29,757 nt of DNA from a virus, in IMG/VR virus record IMGVR_UViG_3300010430_000348, positions 1-29,757 of that record; one strand, 5' to 3'. Below, piece by piece: positions 1-6,079 of this stretch. A model generated the notes under the pieces. The model ran no database searches. It was not told the origin of the DNA and worked only from the letters and a program-made list of their open reading frames with translations. Each line of letters starts with the position of its first letter. The stretch's first letter is position 1. Both the position numbers and the translations under genes were made by a program.

Positions 1-46
1 AGGCTGCGGCTAGGGTTTCGGGTGTGAATGGTCTTTGAGAGGTCAC
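1..46 (-). CDS. Partial 5' end of a phage protein, possibly excisionase-like (cut by window edge)
   Basis: A GTG start at 46-44 on the minus strand has a good GGAGG ribosome binding site seven bases upstream, just beyond the stop of the preceding minus-strand gene. Only 15 codons are inside the window, reading MTSQRPFTPETLAAA. The phrase PFTPETLA is typical of the start of small winged-helix excisionase or AlpA-like proteins in roseophages, which would fit a leftward operon ending in xis/int. This is inference from a very short stretch; the rest lies outside the window. Confidence 0.45.
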   Translation of the reverse strand, partial: MTSQRPFTPETLAAA

Positions 47-65
47 TTTTCGTCCTCCAGTTCTG

Positions 66-404
66 CTATCTTGAGACGCAGTGCGGGTCGGCGCGCCATG
101 CGCATGGATCATCGCTGCGCCCCTCGGCTGCGATAATGTGCACCTCGATTGTTTCCTCCGAGCCGAGGCCCTCACCTGTGGCCGTGAACATTTCAATTGC
201 CTGCAAAATGTCGCGCAGCTTTTGGAGTTCTGCGGTCGCGGCTTCTAGGGCGTCGGTAATTTCTATCACTTTGTCGCGGAGTGCACATGGGCATGTATCG
301 CTGCACGGGTAGCGCGGCATTTCGCGACATGAATTGTTACCTTTGTCGTCCTCGTCTTGGATTTCTTTTTTCAGCTTAGCGATCAGTTCCTTGCGGTCAG
401 TCAT
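66..404 (-). CDS. Hypothetical phage protein, cysteine-containing, coiled-coil like (112 aa)
   Basis: I do not recognise this protein. The ATG at 404 is chosen over a longer upstream reading because GGAG lies eight bases before it and it overlaps the upstream gene by only 8 bp. The N-terminal third is charged (KELIAKLKKEIQDEDDK), followed by a cysteine cluster (C..RYPCSDTCPC, about residues 26-40) that could bind metal. The middle (about residues 43-72) is helical and coiled-coil like, and the tail has two more cysteines. It is a downstream member of the early leftward operon. Confidence 0.6.
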   Translation of the reverse strand: MTDRKELIAKLKKEIQDEDDKGNNSCREMPRYPCSDTCPCALRDKVIEITDALEAATAELQKLRDILQAIEMFTATGEGLGSEETIEVHIIAAEGRSDDPCAWRADPHCVSR

Positions 405-852
405 CTCTTTTCTCCGGCTTTGGCAGTTGCAGGGCACCATTTGGCCCGGTGATCGCTTCGTGTACCCGCCGCCCGTCTGGCAAGTGGACGTGCGCAAGGA
501 ACGCCGTGTCTGCGTCCATGAGGCCGCAAGTCATCATCGTTGCCTGGGTCTTCACCCAATCGGCCAGAACGCCCCAGACCGCGATTTCTGCCTGTGCGCG
601 AGCGCGTTCCTGATGGGCCTTGGGTTTCGTCTTGGGGCCGCGCTTGTTTTGCGCCAGCCACGCATTTTCATAGGCGCTGGGACTGATCGGAATCGTGACC
701 TCGCGGCCAGCAAGGCGGAACTGACAGATCACCAGGTCGCGATCTTCATCAACCATGAAGCCCACGGCGGTGGCGCCGACGCTGCGCAGCGTCTTGCGGA
801 TCTCATTTTCGCGGGACTGCCCGGATTTTGAGGATGCGTAGGGCAGGGTCAT
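397..852 (-). CDS. Hypothetical phage protein (151 aa)
   Basis: The ATG at 852 forms a 4-bp ATGA overlap with the upstream gene, which decides the start; a longer reading upstream would run deep into that gene. The protein has an N-terminal alpha/beta stretch (GATAVGFMVDEDRDLVICQFRLAGREVTIPI, given here only as a region around residues 27-55), then a basic linker rich in K/R/Q, then a region with a tryptophan and a DGRR turn near the C-terminus. It resembles a small conserved protein found next to recombination genes in Rhodobacterales prophages, but I cannot name a function. Confidence 0.6.
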   Translation of the reverse strand: MTLPYASSKSGQSRENEIRKTLRSVGATAVGFMVDEDRDLVICQFRLAGREVTIPISPSAYENAWLAQNKRGPKTKPKAHQERARAQAEIAVWGVLADWVKTQATMMTCGLMDADTAFLAHVHLPDGRRVHEAITGPNGALQLPKPEKRDD

Positions 853-1136
853 GGTGCGTCCTCGGTTTTGGGCAGGTACCGCAGCCACTCGTTGCATTCG
901 GAGGCGGTGATTTGGCACAGGTCAGCCTTCGGTGGCGTTGGGCTTTTCTCGGCCTTCGGGTCGTCCCAGTAAGCCGCGCGGGAAACCTGAATGAACTTCA
1001 CCAGGTCCGCTTTACGGCTGGGGATAGGGTTGTATGGTCGAAATCGGTGCGGGATTGACTTGGCGATGCTTTCCAGTTCGCCGCGCTTGTTCCGCAAGTT
1101 ATAGGTCGCCAGGATCCAGCGTTTGTCATCACTCAT
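849..1136 (-). CDS. Hypothetical phage protein (95 aa)
   Basis: The start ATG at 1136 overlaps the stop of the 35-aa gene upstream by four bases, and the stop overlaps the next gene's ATG in the same way, so this is a translationally coupled member of the leftward operon. The sequence is basic in the first half (WILATYNLRNKRGELE, then IPHRFRPYNPIPSRKADLV) and contains a WDDPKAEKSPTPPKADLC segment. No known domain is recognised. It is soluble, with no membrane segment or signal peptide. Confidence 0.6.
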   Translation of the reverse strand: MSDDKRWILATYNLRNKRGELESIAKSIPHRFRPYNPIPSRKADLVKFIQVSRAAYWDDPKAEKSPTPPKADLCQITASECNEWLRYLPKTEDAP

Positions 1137-1240
1137 CCCGGCACCTCGTCCAGCTTGGCGACCTGGTCCAGCATCCACGCCACATGATGCGCGCGAACCA
1201 TCGGGCCGGAAAAGAGGATTGGTTTGTCAGTCGGCGTCAT
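1133..1240 (-). CDS. Mini-protein carrying the 'FSGPMVRA' head of phage ASCH-like proteins (35 aa)
   Basis: A 35-codon frame begins at ATG 1240, which overlaps the stop of the upstream HTH gene by four bases (ATGA), and ends in an identical overlap with the next gene. That perfect coupling on both sides supports a real gene despite its size. Residues 6-16 read KPILFSGPMVR, the sequence with which a widespread family of phage ASCH-like proteins begins (usually followed by a K-TQTRR motif). Here the TQTRR part is absent and the protein stops after 35 residues, so it is either a reduced relative or a remnant. Function unknown. Confidence 0.55.
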   Translation of the reverse strand: MTPTDKPILFSGPMVRAHHVAWMLDQVAKLDEVPG

Positions 1241-1602
1241 GCTGCTTCGCCCGCAGGCCGGTAGCTGGCCACCGCGTCAATGAACGACCGGATCTGAGTT
1301 TTCAGGCGCTCGTCAGTGATCTTGGAGATCATGCTCGCGATCCGGGCGGTCTCTTCGTCGATCACCGGGCCGCCGTTGTCGTCGTCGCTCAGGCCGTCGA
1401 AGAAGTGCGACGGCGGAACGTCCAGGATGCGCGAAACCTCGAACAGCTTGCTGGCCGAAATCCGGTTCCGGCCTCGCTCGTATTTCTGGACCTGCTGGAA
1501 CGAGATGTTCAAACCATTCGCAACGTCCGTTTGGGTCAGCCCGCGCAGGATGCGCAGGTTTTTCAGTTTGGTCCCGACGTGGGTGTCTACGGGGTGTGTC
1601 AT
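1237..1602 (-). CDS. XRE-family helix-turn-helix regulator (121 aa)
   Basis: Residues about 13-70 form a classical Cro/C1-type HTH: LKNLRILRGLTQTDVANGL, then the recognition helix around SFQQVQKYERGRNRIS and the SRILDVPPSHFF scaffold helix. This version, with 'ISFQQVQKYERG', is common in alphaproteobacterial chromosomal regulators. The C-terminal half is a short helical tail (ETARIASMISKI...LKTQIRSFIDAVASY), likely for dimerisation. There is no peptidase domain. It lies inside the leftward early operon with 4-bp overlaps on both sides, so it is probably an early-expressed regulator and not the main lysogeny repressor. Confidence 0.85.
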   Translation of the reverse strand: MTHPVDTHVGTKLKNLRILRGLTQTDVANGLNISFQQVQKYERGRNRISASKLFEVSRILDVPPSHFFDGLSDDDNGGPVIDEETARIASMISKITDERLKTQIRSFIDAVASYRPAGEAA

Positions 1603-1907
1603 TTGGTGGTCTCCTGCGCGCGGAATGGCATTTGAAACGCGGATAGATCGAGGCGGCCATGGGCCCTCTTAGCGGCTTCCTCGAATAGAATGGGGTTGGG
1701 TGTCCGATTTTCCGAAATCGCCCCAATGGCCGCGCTTGCCCACGCGCCGTCCAGCAAAAGGTGTGCTACTGTTGATCCGGCTTGGCGCGGTGTAAGTCCT
1801 GCCTCGGTGAACTCGTCAATCAAGTCCGTCGCAAAGCCCAAAACGGCTTCTCGTAGGGGGGTCAGCTTTGCCTTAGATTGTGCTGTCGGCTCAAATGTGT
1901 CGTTCAT
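1599..1907 (-). CDS. Hypothetical phage protein (102 aa)
   Basis: Coupled by ATGA overlaps to genes on both sides. The predicted protein is mostly helical and acidic to neutral (LREAVLGFATDLIDEFTEAGLTP near residues 18-40, then a Thr/Ala-rich helix with HLLLDGAWASAAIGAIS). No domain is recognised and no motif suggests catalysis. Position between the recombination genes and the HTH regulator suggests an early accessory role, such as modifying host functions, but this is only context. Confidence 0.6.
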   Translation of the reverse strand: MNDTFEPTAQSKAKLTPLREAVLGFATDLIDEFTEAGLTPRQAGSTVAHLLLDGAWASAAIGAISENRTPNPILFEEAAKRAHGRLDLSAFQMPFRAQETTK

Positions 1908-2113
1908 TCTTTCGTTCCTTCCATCCAGAAGATCAGCTCTTCAGCCTCGCCGCGTTCGGTGGGCATCGGGCTGTGTTTGGCGATCACCCGCGCGGCCTCG
2001 ATCACCTCGGCCTCGGGGTGGTGGGGCAAATCGGCGATCACGGCGCGGGCTGAAATGAGCCTGTCCGCAATCGCCTCGCTGCTGACGTCGTGAGTGGTGG
2101 CAGCGGGGGTCAT
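1904..2113 (-). CDS. Hypothetical small phage protein (69 aa)
   Basis: A short soluble helical protein with ATG at 2113 overlapping the ATPase stop by four bases. The sequence is rich in Ala, Glu and Ile (SSEAIADRLISARAVIADL, then EAEVIEAARVIAKHS) and ends in ELIFWMEGTKE. No domain is recognised. Direct coupling to the ATPase gene suggests co-expression with the recombination functions. Confidence 0.6.
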   Translation of the reverse strand: MTPAATTHDVSSEAIADRLISARAVIADLPHHPEAEVIEAARVIAKHSPMPTERGEAEELIFWMEGTKE

Positions 2114-3195
2114 GCGGCTTCTGCGTCGCGCTTCTGGATTTCGGCCATTGCTTCGGATTCAGCCCGCGCGAGTTCCTCTTGCGTGGGTTCTGGGGCTTGG
2201 GGTGCGCCGAAAGGATCGTCATCGTTTGCTTGCTGGGCAGCGTCAGAATCCTTGGCGAGCTGCTGGCATTCATCCAAAACGGTGCGCAGCAGCGCGCGGT
2301 TTGCTTTCCCTTCGTCGCTGTTCCAGAATCCCGTGAATGCGTCGCGGCCTTTCCGAGCCTCGTCGCGCGCCTTGTCCAGAAGCTCTTTTTGACGCTGCGC
2401 ATCGCCTTGGCCCTTGGCCCATTCAGCCATCGCGCGACCAGTCTCGACACCCATTGGGCGGCGGGGGTCCAGCAGGCCTTTGAACTGATCTGCAACCTTG
2501 ATCTGATACACGGGGCATCCCGGTGCATCGGGGTCCAGAATGACCATGGTAGTCATTTCAAACATCAGATCACCATCGGCGGCGGGGTCCCAAGGCACAT
2601 CTGCCCGGCGGGTTTTGGTCTTGCGGGCGTTCTTGCCGTTTAGGTCCTGCATGACCGGCTTCGCGCGTGTGCAAATGATGATATTGGTTTTTGCGCGAAC
2701 GATGCGATCAATCAGGCGGCGATAGCGTGGCTTAACTTCGGCCCAGGCCAGCTGCGAGCGAGCGTTCTTTTTGCTGTCATCGCCGCGCGTCAGTCGGTCA
2801 AGGGTCGTTGCGTGGAGGTCGAGTACACCTCCCACGCCTTCCCATGCATGGGAAAAGCTGTCCAGGATCACCACCGGCAGGCCAGCCGCTTCGGCAGCGT
2901 CAATGACTTCGATCCAGCGTTCGGGGCCGAATCCCACCACATTCCCGCTGTCGTCCACTGCCTGAAAATCAAAGTGCATCATTTCAGGGAAGGCCTGCTT
3001 GTAATGCAGCGCGCGACGGTTCTCAGTATCAACGTAGCCGATTTTGGCCCCGGCTTGACCTGTCACGGTTTCAGCAATGCCGCGGGCCATCAGCAGGGCT
3101 GAATAGGTCTTCCCGGTGCCAGAGCCACCAGACAGACCGATCGACAACGTGAGCGGCTCATTGATCTCGGTGACGGGGGTAAAGCGAATGGTCAT
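2110..3195 (-). CDS. RecA-like P-loop ATPase, putative phage recombination protein (AAA_24/Sak4 type)
   Basis: This 361-aa protein is a P-loop NTPase. Residues 23-30 (GGSGTGKT) are a Walker A, D56 lies in a strand after it (GYVDTEN), and residues 107-112 (PVVILD) are the Walker B strand ending in D112. The family (PF13479-like) includes the phage Sak4 single-strand annealing recombinases. The acidic C-terminal tail (DDDPFG region) resembles the SSB-type tail that recruits host partners. ATG 3195 is chosen because AAGGAG lies seven bases upstream; the ATG six bases earlier sits too close to it. It lies 2 bp downstream of the exonuclease gene, an arrangement like lambda red. Exact mechanism is inferred. 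Confidence 0.8.
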   Translation of the reverse strand: MTIRFTPVTEINEPLTLSIGLSGGSGTGKTYSALLMARGIAETVTGQAGAKIGYVDTENRRALHYKQAFPEMMHFDFQAVDDSGNVVGFGPERWIEVIDAAEAAGLPVVILDSFSHAWEGVGGVLDLHATTLDRLTRGDDSKKNARSQLAWAEVKPRYRRLIDRIVRAKTNIIICTRAKPVMQDLNGKNARKTKTRRADVPWDPAADGDLMFEMTTMVILDPDAPGCPVYQIKVADQFKGLLDPRRPMGVETGRAMAEWAKGQGDAQRQKELLDKARDEARKGRDAFTGFWNSDEGKANRALLRTVLDECQQLAKDSDAAQQANDDDPFGAPQAPEPTQEELARAESEAMAEIQKRDAEAA

Positions 3196-3197
3196 GG

Positions 3198-4154
3198 TCA
3201 TACTCCTTCCGGGGCCTGCCATCGCATGGCGGCCTCAATGATGTCTTTTCCTGTTCGGGACTTGTAATCGGCTTCGACGCTTTCGCGCTCCAGCCACTTG
3301 GCGTGGAACCATTCTTGCAGCTCCACACGATGGACGCCCAAGGGGTAGCCGGGCCACTGTTTCGCGCGCAGGCACACTCGCCAGATTTCGCGCGCCCGAG
3401 CGTTTTTTTTACGGGCCATTGTCAGGCTGTCGTCACCCAATTCGACAACGCAGATTTCATGAGGCTGGCTCTTTTCCTGGAAAATGAACCGGAAGGGCCG
3501 GTCCTCGCCGGTTGCCGCCTTCCATACCTGACGGTAATGCTCTGCTTGCACGTCATATCCGTAGTTCATGATCGCCCGCTCGCAGGCTTCCGGCGCCGCG
3601 CTTTCGCAGGTTTTGAGGTCGTAAATCGGCCCGTTCGCGTCAGTCGGCACATTGTCGAGCATGGCTCGGCACCAGACGCCTTCGATCTCGGCCAGGGCAG
3701 TAAGTTCCGAGCGGGCAGGGTCCAAGTTGATGCCAAGCGCAGCCAAGCGATCCTCTGCCACATCCTTCATCGCGCCAATGCCGTCAACTTCGTTCGATTT
3801 CAGCGGCGTCAAACCAGCGCTGCGAGCCTCTTCGATAAAGGCTTTTGCGGCTTTTGTGCTGGTTGCACCGTTCGAGGCCAACATTTCGCTCGGGATCGCT
3901 ACGAAATCGCCACCCTTGCCGAGGATCGCGCCGTGCGCCGCCCGTCCGATGTCAAAGGCTTTCTTGTTGACGGGCTCCCAATCGGGATTCAGGCGAGGGC
4001 TTGCATGCCAGGCATGAAGTGGGGATTGCGCGAGCAGCAGTTTAGCCAGAGTTGAAGATAGTGAGGGCGCCGGGGCCGGATCGCGGTGATATGTTTCACT
4101 GTCGATCTCGTACACACCAGCGGTATCGAGAGTGGTATCTGTGAGGGCGTTCAT
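3198..4154 (-). CDS. PD-(D/E)XK exonuclease-like protein (RecE/lambda-exo type role)
   Basis: The 318-aa protein has the order of motifs seen in phage PD-(D/E)XK recombination nucleases (PF12684/YqaJ-like). There is an N-terminal S-x-S-x-L helix (about residues 31-40), G70-R-A-A-H74 where the conserved H often sits, an E-x-E pair at 156-158, D167, the core Y-D179-L-K181, and a Q203...Y207 helix. These would bind metal and digest one DNA strand from an end, giving single-stranded DNA to the annealing or ATPase partner encoded immediately downstream. Normal family length is about 300 aa, so it looks complete. It overlaps the 40-aa gene upstream by ATGA. Confidence 0.85.
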   Translation of the reverse strand: MNALTDTTLDTAGVYEIDSETYHRDPAPAPSLSSTLAKLLLAQSPLHAWHASPRLNPDWEPVNKKAFDIGRAAHGAILGKGGDFVAIPSEMLASNGATSTKAAKAFIEEARSAGLTPLKSNEVDGIGAMKDVAEDRLAALGINLDPARSELTALAEIEGVWCRAMLDNVPTDANGPIYDLKTCESAAPEACERAIMNYGYDVQAEHYRQVWKAATGEDRPFRFIFQEKSQPHEICVVELGDDSLTMARKKNARAREIWRVCLRAKQWPGYPLGVHRVELQEWFHAKWLERESVEADYKSRTGKDIIEAAMRWQAPEGV

Positions 4155-4273
4155 AGGTCATTTTCCTCAATCGTGTAGTCGGAAAGCCCCAGATGCAGAG
4201 CTGCGCGCTGTGCTAGACCAGCTGTCTTGTGGGGCCACCAGCGACCGGTTTTGCTGCAAGTCAGAACGAACAT
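4151..4273 (-). CDS. Small hypothetical phage protein (40 aa)
   Basis: A 40-codon frame starts at ATG 4273 with GGAG at a normal distance and overlaps the exonuclease start by four bases (ATGA), which is the main reason for accepting it. The product begins MFVLTCSKTGRWWPHKTAG and ends LGLSDYTIEENDL. It contains a C-x2-K and a WWPH segment but no recognised domain. Likely a translational coupling partner for the exonuclease. Confidence 0.5.
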   Translation of the reverse strand: MFVLTCSKTGRWWPHKTAGLAQRAALHLGLSDYTIEENDL

Positions 4274-4292
4274 CTGCGTCTCCAAAAAGGGT

Positions 4293-4332
4293 GCCCCGAC
4301 CCGGAGGCCTTGGCCGTTTCACGGGCCGGGGC
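4293..4332 (-). terminator. GC-rich hairpin between early genes, possible attenuator
   Basis: On the minus strand, arms of the form GCCCCG-x-CCCG and CGGG-x-CGGGGC (one mismatch) enclose a loop of about 18 bases and are followed within four bases by CTTTTT. It lies in the 95-bp gap between the 67-aa gene and the 40-aa gene, the largest gap in the leftward operon. It may act as a partial terminator or attenuator ahead of the recombination genes. The loop is long, so the call is tentative. Confidence 0.4.
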
Positions 4333-4368
4333 AGGTGTGCCGAGCAGGGATGTGCCCGACGAGGCAGT

Positions 4369-4572
4369 TCAGGTGTTGAGGCGGGCCAAGAGGCGCGCGA
4401 AGCGACCATGCTTAAAGTGCTGGTCGATCTTCTCGACGGTGGTCGGCGCCTTGATTTCGGCGATCACTTGGTTGATCTGCTGGGCGCGCAGCGCAGCGGT
4501 CAGCTCGGTTTCCGAAAGCGGCTCGCCAACAGGGAGGAAGGCGCCGGGATAGACGGGTTTACTCGGCTGCAA
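4369..4572 (-). CDS. Hypothetical phage protein (67 aa; start uncertain)
   Basis: The frame stays open upstream to a GTG at 4629, but that reading would overlap the preceding gene by 71 bases and has no ribosome site. A TTG at 4572 has AGGTGGG five bases upstream and gives a 14-bp overlap, so I prefer it. The product is helical (LSETELTAALRAQQINQVIAEI) and basic at its C-terminus (HFKHGRFARLLARL). No domain is recognised. It lies second in the leftward operon. Confidence 0.5.
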   Translation of the reverse strand: MQPSKPVYPGAFLPVGEPLSETELTAALRAQQINQVIAEIKAPTTVEKIDQHFKHGRFARLLARLNT

Positions 4573-4894
4573 TTTTACCCACCTTCCACTCGTCGTAGGC
4601 CGCGTCACAGGTACAGTGATCGTGGCCACAGTCCGCGCATGGCACGTAGTTCAGAGCTGTCAGGTCAATACCGCGTTCGGTCAGCATCAGCGCCGTGACG
4701 TCAGACACGCCCAAGCTCCCACCGGTTTCCGCGTTCCGCTCGATCATTTCGACGCGAACTTTGCAGTCATTATTCGTGATCAGATCAGCCGCGGCATCAA
4801 ACGCTGCGTCGCGGGTCGGCTCATGCTCGGCCGTCAGCAAGTCGCCATCGGGCCAGCGGGTAATCACGTGGTAGGTGAATTCGGGCAGTTTCAT
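4559..4894 (-). CDS. Hypothetical early protein with C-terminal Cys/His cluster (111 aa), first gene of leftward operon
   Basis: This is the first gene read from the leftward promoter. The frame runs up to 5041, but that would place the start beyond the promoter. ATG 4894 has GGAG six bases upstream and is preferred; ATG 4906 and 4909 are alternatives. The body is an alpha/beta protein (FTYHVITRWPDGDLL, then DAAFDAAADLI). Residues 86-97 (CADCGHDHCTCD) form a compact cysteine/histidine knuckle that may bind zinc. Function unknown. Confidence 0.6.
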   Translation of the reverse strand: MKLPEFTYHVITRWPDGDLLTAEHEPTRDAAFDAAADLITNNDCKVRVEMIERNAETGGSLGVSDVTALMLTERGIDLTALNYVPCADCGHDHCTCDAAYDEWKVGKIAAE

Positions 4895-4984
4895 CAGCTT
4901 CTCCATCATCTTTCCCGCGATTGGCTCCCTGTTGGCGCGCTGGTCGGGTTGGGGTGCTGCCTCTTCGGCGGGGTGTATGAGGAA

Positions 4985-5013
4985 CTTGTAGTACAGAAAA
5001 AATGTACCGTCAA
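4985..5013 (-). promoter_or_regulatory. Leftward early promoter (PL-like) with an operator exactly filling its spacer
   Basis: On the minus strand, TTGACG (5013-5008) is separated from TACAAG (4990-4985) by exactly 17 bases, and those 17 bases (5007-4991) are the palindromic operator. Repressor bound there would directly block RNA polymerase. The transcript would start near 4978 and carry a leader of about 85 bases before the first gene. The -35 matches the consensus at 5 of 6 positions; the -10 is weaker. Confidence 0.65.
4991..5007. promoter_or_regulatory. Operator OL1: GTACA-N7-TGTAC
   Basis: The sequence GTACAGAAAAAATGTAC is a 17-bp inverted repeat. It has the same arms and spacing as the site at 7848-7864, about 2.85 kb away, and lies between -35 and -10 of the leftward promoter. 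The natural ligand is the CI-like repressor and/or the Cro-like protein encoded next to the other pair of sites. Confidence 0.7.
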
Positions 5014-5021
5014 CAAAAAAG

Positions 5022-5038
5022 GTACATAAATAATGAAC
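5022..5038. promoter_or_regulatory. Operator OL2: GTACA-N7-TGAAC
   Basis: GTACATAAATAATGAAC is a second 17-bp site, one base off perfect symmetry, centred 31 bp from OL1. Its arms are identical to those of the site at 7807-7823. Spacing of about three helical turns puts both sites on the same DNA face, suitable for cooperative binding. Confidence 0.65.
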
Positions 5039-5289
5039 CACATTGCGGCGCCACCCGACTCAATGCGGTGCGATGACCCAGAACCGAACCTCGCCACTCA
5101 ATCAAGGACTGAACGTTTTGCAGAAGCGGTGCGCAGGCCGATATGCAGGCGGAGGAGATCGCTCGTAAATCTGGCGTTAACCAAAACGTGGTATCTGAAA
5201 TACTCAACAATCACTTAATGATAGTGAGCGATGAGGATATGCGAAAAATTTCAAGCGCTCTGCAAGGGGCACGTTTGCCCGAAGTGTGA
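5033..5289 (+). pseudogene. Frame-disrupted HTH regulator remnant
   Basis: An ATG at 5033, inside operator OL2, opens a frame whose product ends sensibly at ...ATQSRTERFAEAVR around 5134. From there the neighbouring frame (-1) continues QADMQAEEIARKSGV and NQNVVSEILNNHLM to a stop at 5287-5289. Joined, the two read as one small Cro-type HTH protein of about 85 aa: 'AEEIARKSGVNQNVVSEIL' is a typical helix-turn-helix. The most likely explanation is a frameshift mutation; a 48-aa protein from ATG 5143 is also possible. Its end runs into the transposase remnant, so the C-terminus may not be original. Confidence 0.45.
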
Positions 5290-5640
5290 ACGCGAGGCTA
5301 GGTGGTATCCGCTGACCTCTGAGAAAGCCTATCCCTGCCAGTGGTGCGGCCATCACATTCACCCGATGGTTGCTTCGATCTTCGAGAAAAGCCACACTCC
5401 GTTGCAACTGTGGTTCTACGCGATCTTCCTGTTTGCAACGCCCCGCCACGGCGTCAGCGCTAAGGAGTTGCAGCGCCAGTGGGGTGTAACCTACAAGACT
5501 GCGTGACGCATAGCGGGCCTGATCCGCGACCACATGGCCGCCATCGACGGTGACGCGCCCCTTGGGCGGCGAGGGCGTGATTGCTGAGTTTGATGAAACC
5601 TGTCGAGGTTTCCTTTCTGTCGGGCGGCTTTCAAGCTCTG
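5231..5640 (+). pseudogene. IS1595-family transposase fragment (nonsense and frameshift mutations)
   Basis: The frame encodes the N-terminal zinc ribbon and following region of an IS1595-type transposase: C-P-K-C ... C-Q-W-C, then FEKSHTPLQLWFYAIFLF and QRQWGVTYKTA. At 5504-5506 a TGA replaces the tryptophan codon expected in 'YKTAW', after which RIAGLIRDHMAAIDGDAPL continues in frame. A one-base shift near 5565 is then needed to read GGEGVIAEFDET, where the first catalytic Asp of the DDE/N triad would lie. The remaining two thirds of the transposase are missing and I see no terminal inverted repeats. This is a dead insertion remnant. Confidence 0.7.
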
Positions 5641-5647
5641 CATAGCG

Positions 5648-6079
5648 CTACATCCGAAACGCAAGCTTGGTCACATCAAGGATAACCAGCACACCCCATA
5701 GGATTATCGCCAGTGCGAAACTATTCGCTAATGCTGCGTATACCTCGCCATCTGGTAGTAACGGCTTCACCACCACCAAAATGACTGAAAGAAATAGTGC
5801 CCAAATTAGGGAAAAGGCCGACTTACGAACTGCCGTTCTCGTGCGGACCAGAAACTCGCTACCCGCCTTTTCCTCCTTTCTTCGTAACTCCATGTGAAGG
5901 TTTGCAGTCGATGCCAACGTGATTGTAACGATCACTCCCATAAAGTTCAGAAACTCATGATTTACGAACTGACCAAGAAAGCTATTCCCGTCGCCAAAGG
6001 CGGCTGGGTCCATGATTGAGATCGCCGCCATGAACCCACAAGCAAGCAAAAACACCATCCATGAATCAATCTTCGTCAC
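5648..6079 (-). CDS. Four-helix integral membrane protein, RexB-like in size and position (143 aa)
   Basis: The protein is almost entirely membrane-embedded. Predicted segments lie at about residues 7-23 (MVFLLACGFMAAISI), 44-63 (NFMGVIVTITLASTA), 90-108 (SLIWALFLSVILVVV) and 115-137 (LANSFALAIILWGVLVIL), with a basic, charged loop between helices 2 and 3 (LRRKEEKAGSE). The start is GTG 6079, overlapping the upstream gene by 14 bp; ATG 6058 is an alternative. It is the last gene of a two-gene unit downstream of the repressor. Lambda RexB, an ion-channel exclusion protein, is 144 aa with four membrane segments in the same place. Equivalence is inferred from size, topology and context only. Confidence 0.8.
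   Translation of the reverse strand: MTKIDSWMVFLLACGFMAAISIMDPAAFGDGNSFLGQFVNHEFLNFMGVIVTITLASTANLHMELRRKEEKAGSEFLVRTRTAVRKSAFSLIWALFLSVILVVVKPLLPDGEVYAALANSFALAIILWGVLVILDVTKLAFRM

Noticed and set aside
4559-5041. Long form of the first leftward gene starting at 5041
   Set aside because: The start would lie upstream of the promoter and both operators; the ATG at 4894 with GGAG is better.
5594-5611. GAAACC/GGTTTC hairpin as terminator of the repressor/exclusion operon
   Set aside because: It lies in the decayed transposase coding sequence and has no T-tract on the minus-strand side; stem is only 6 bp.
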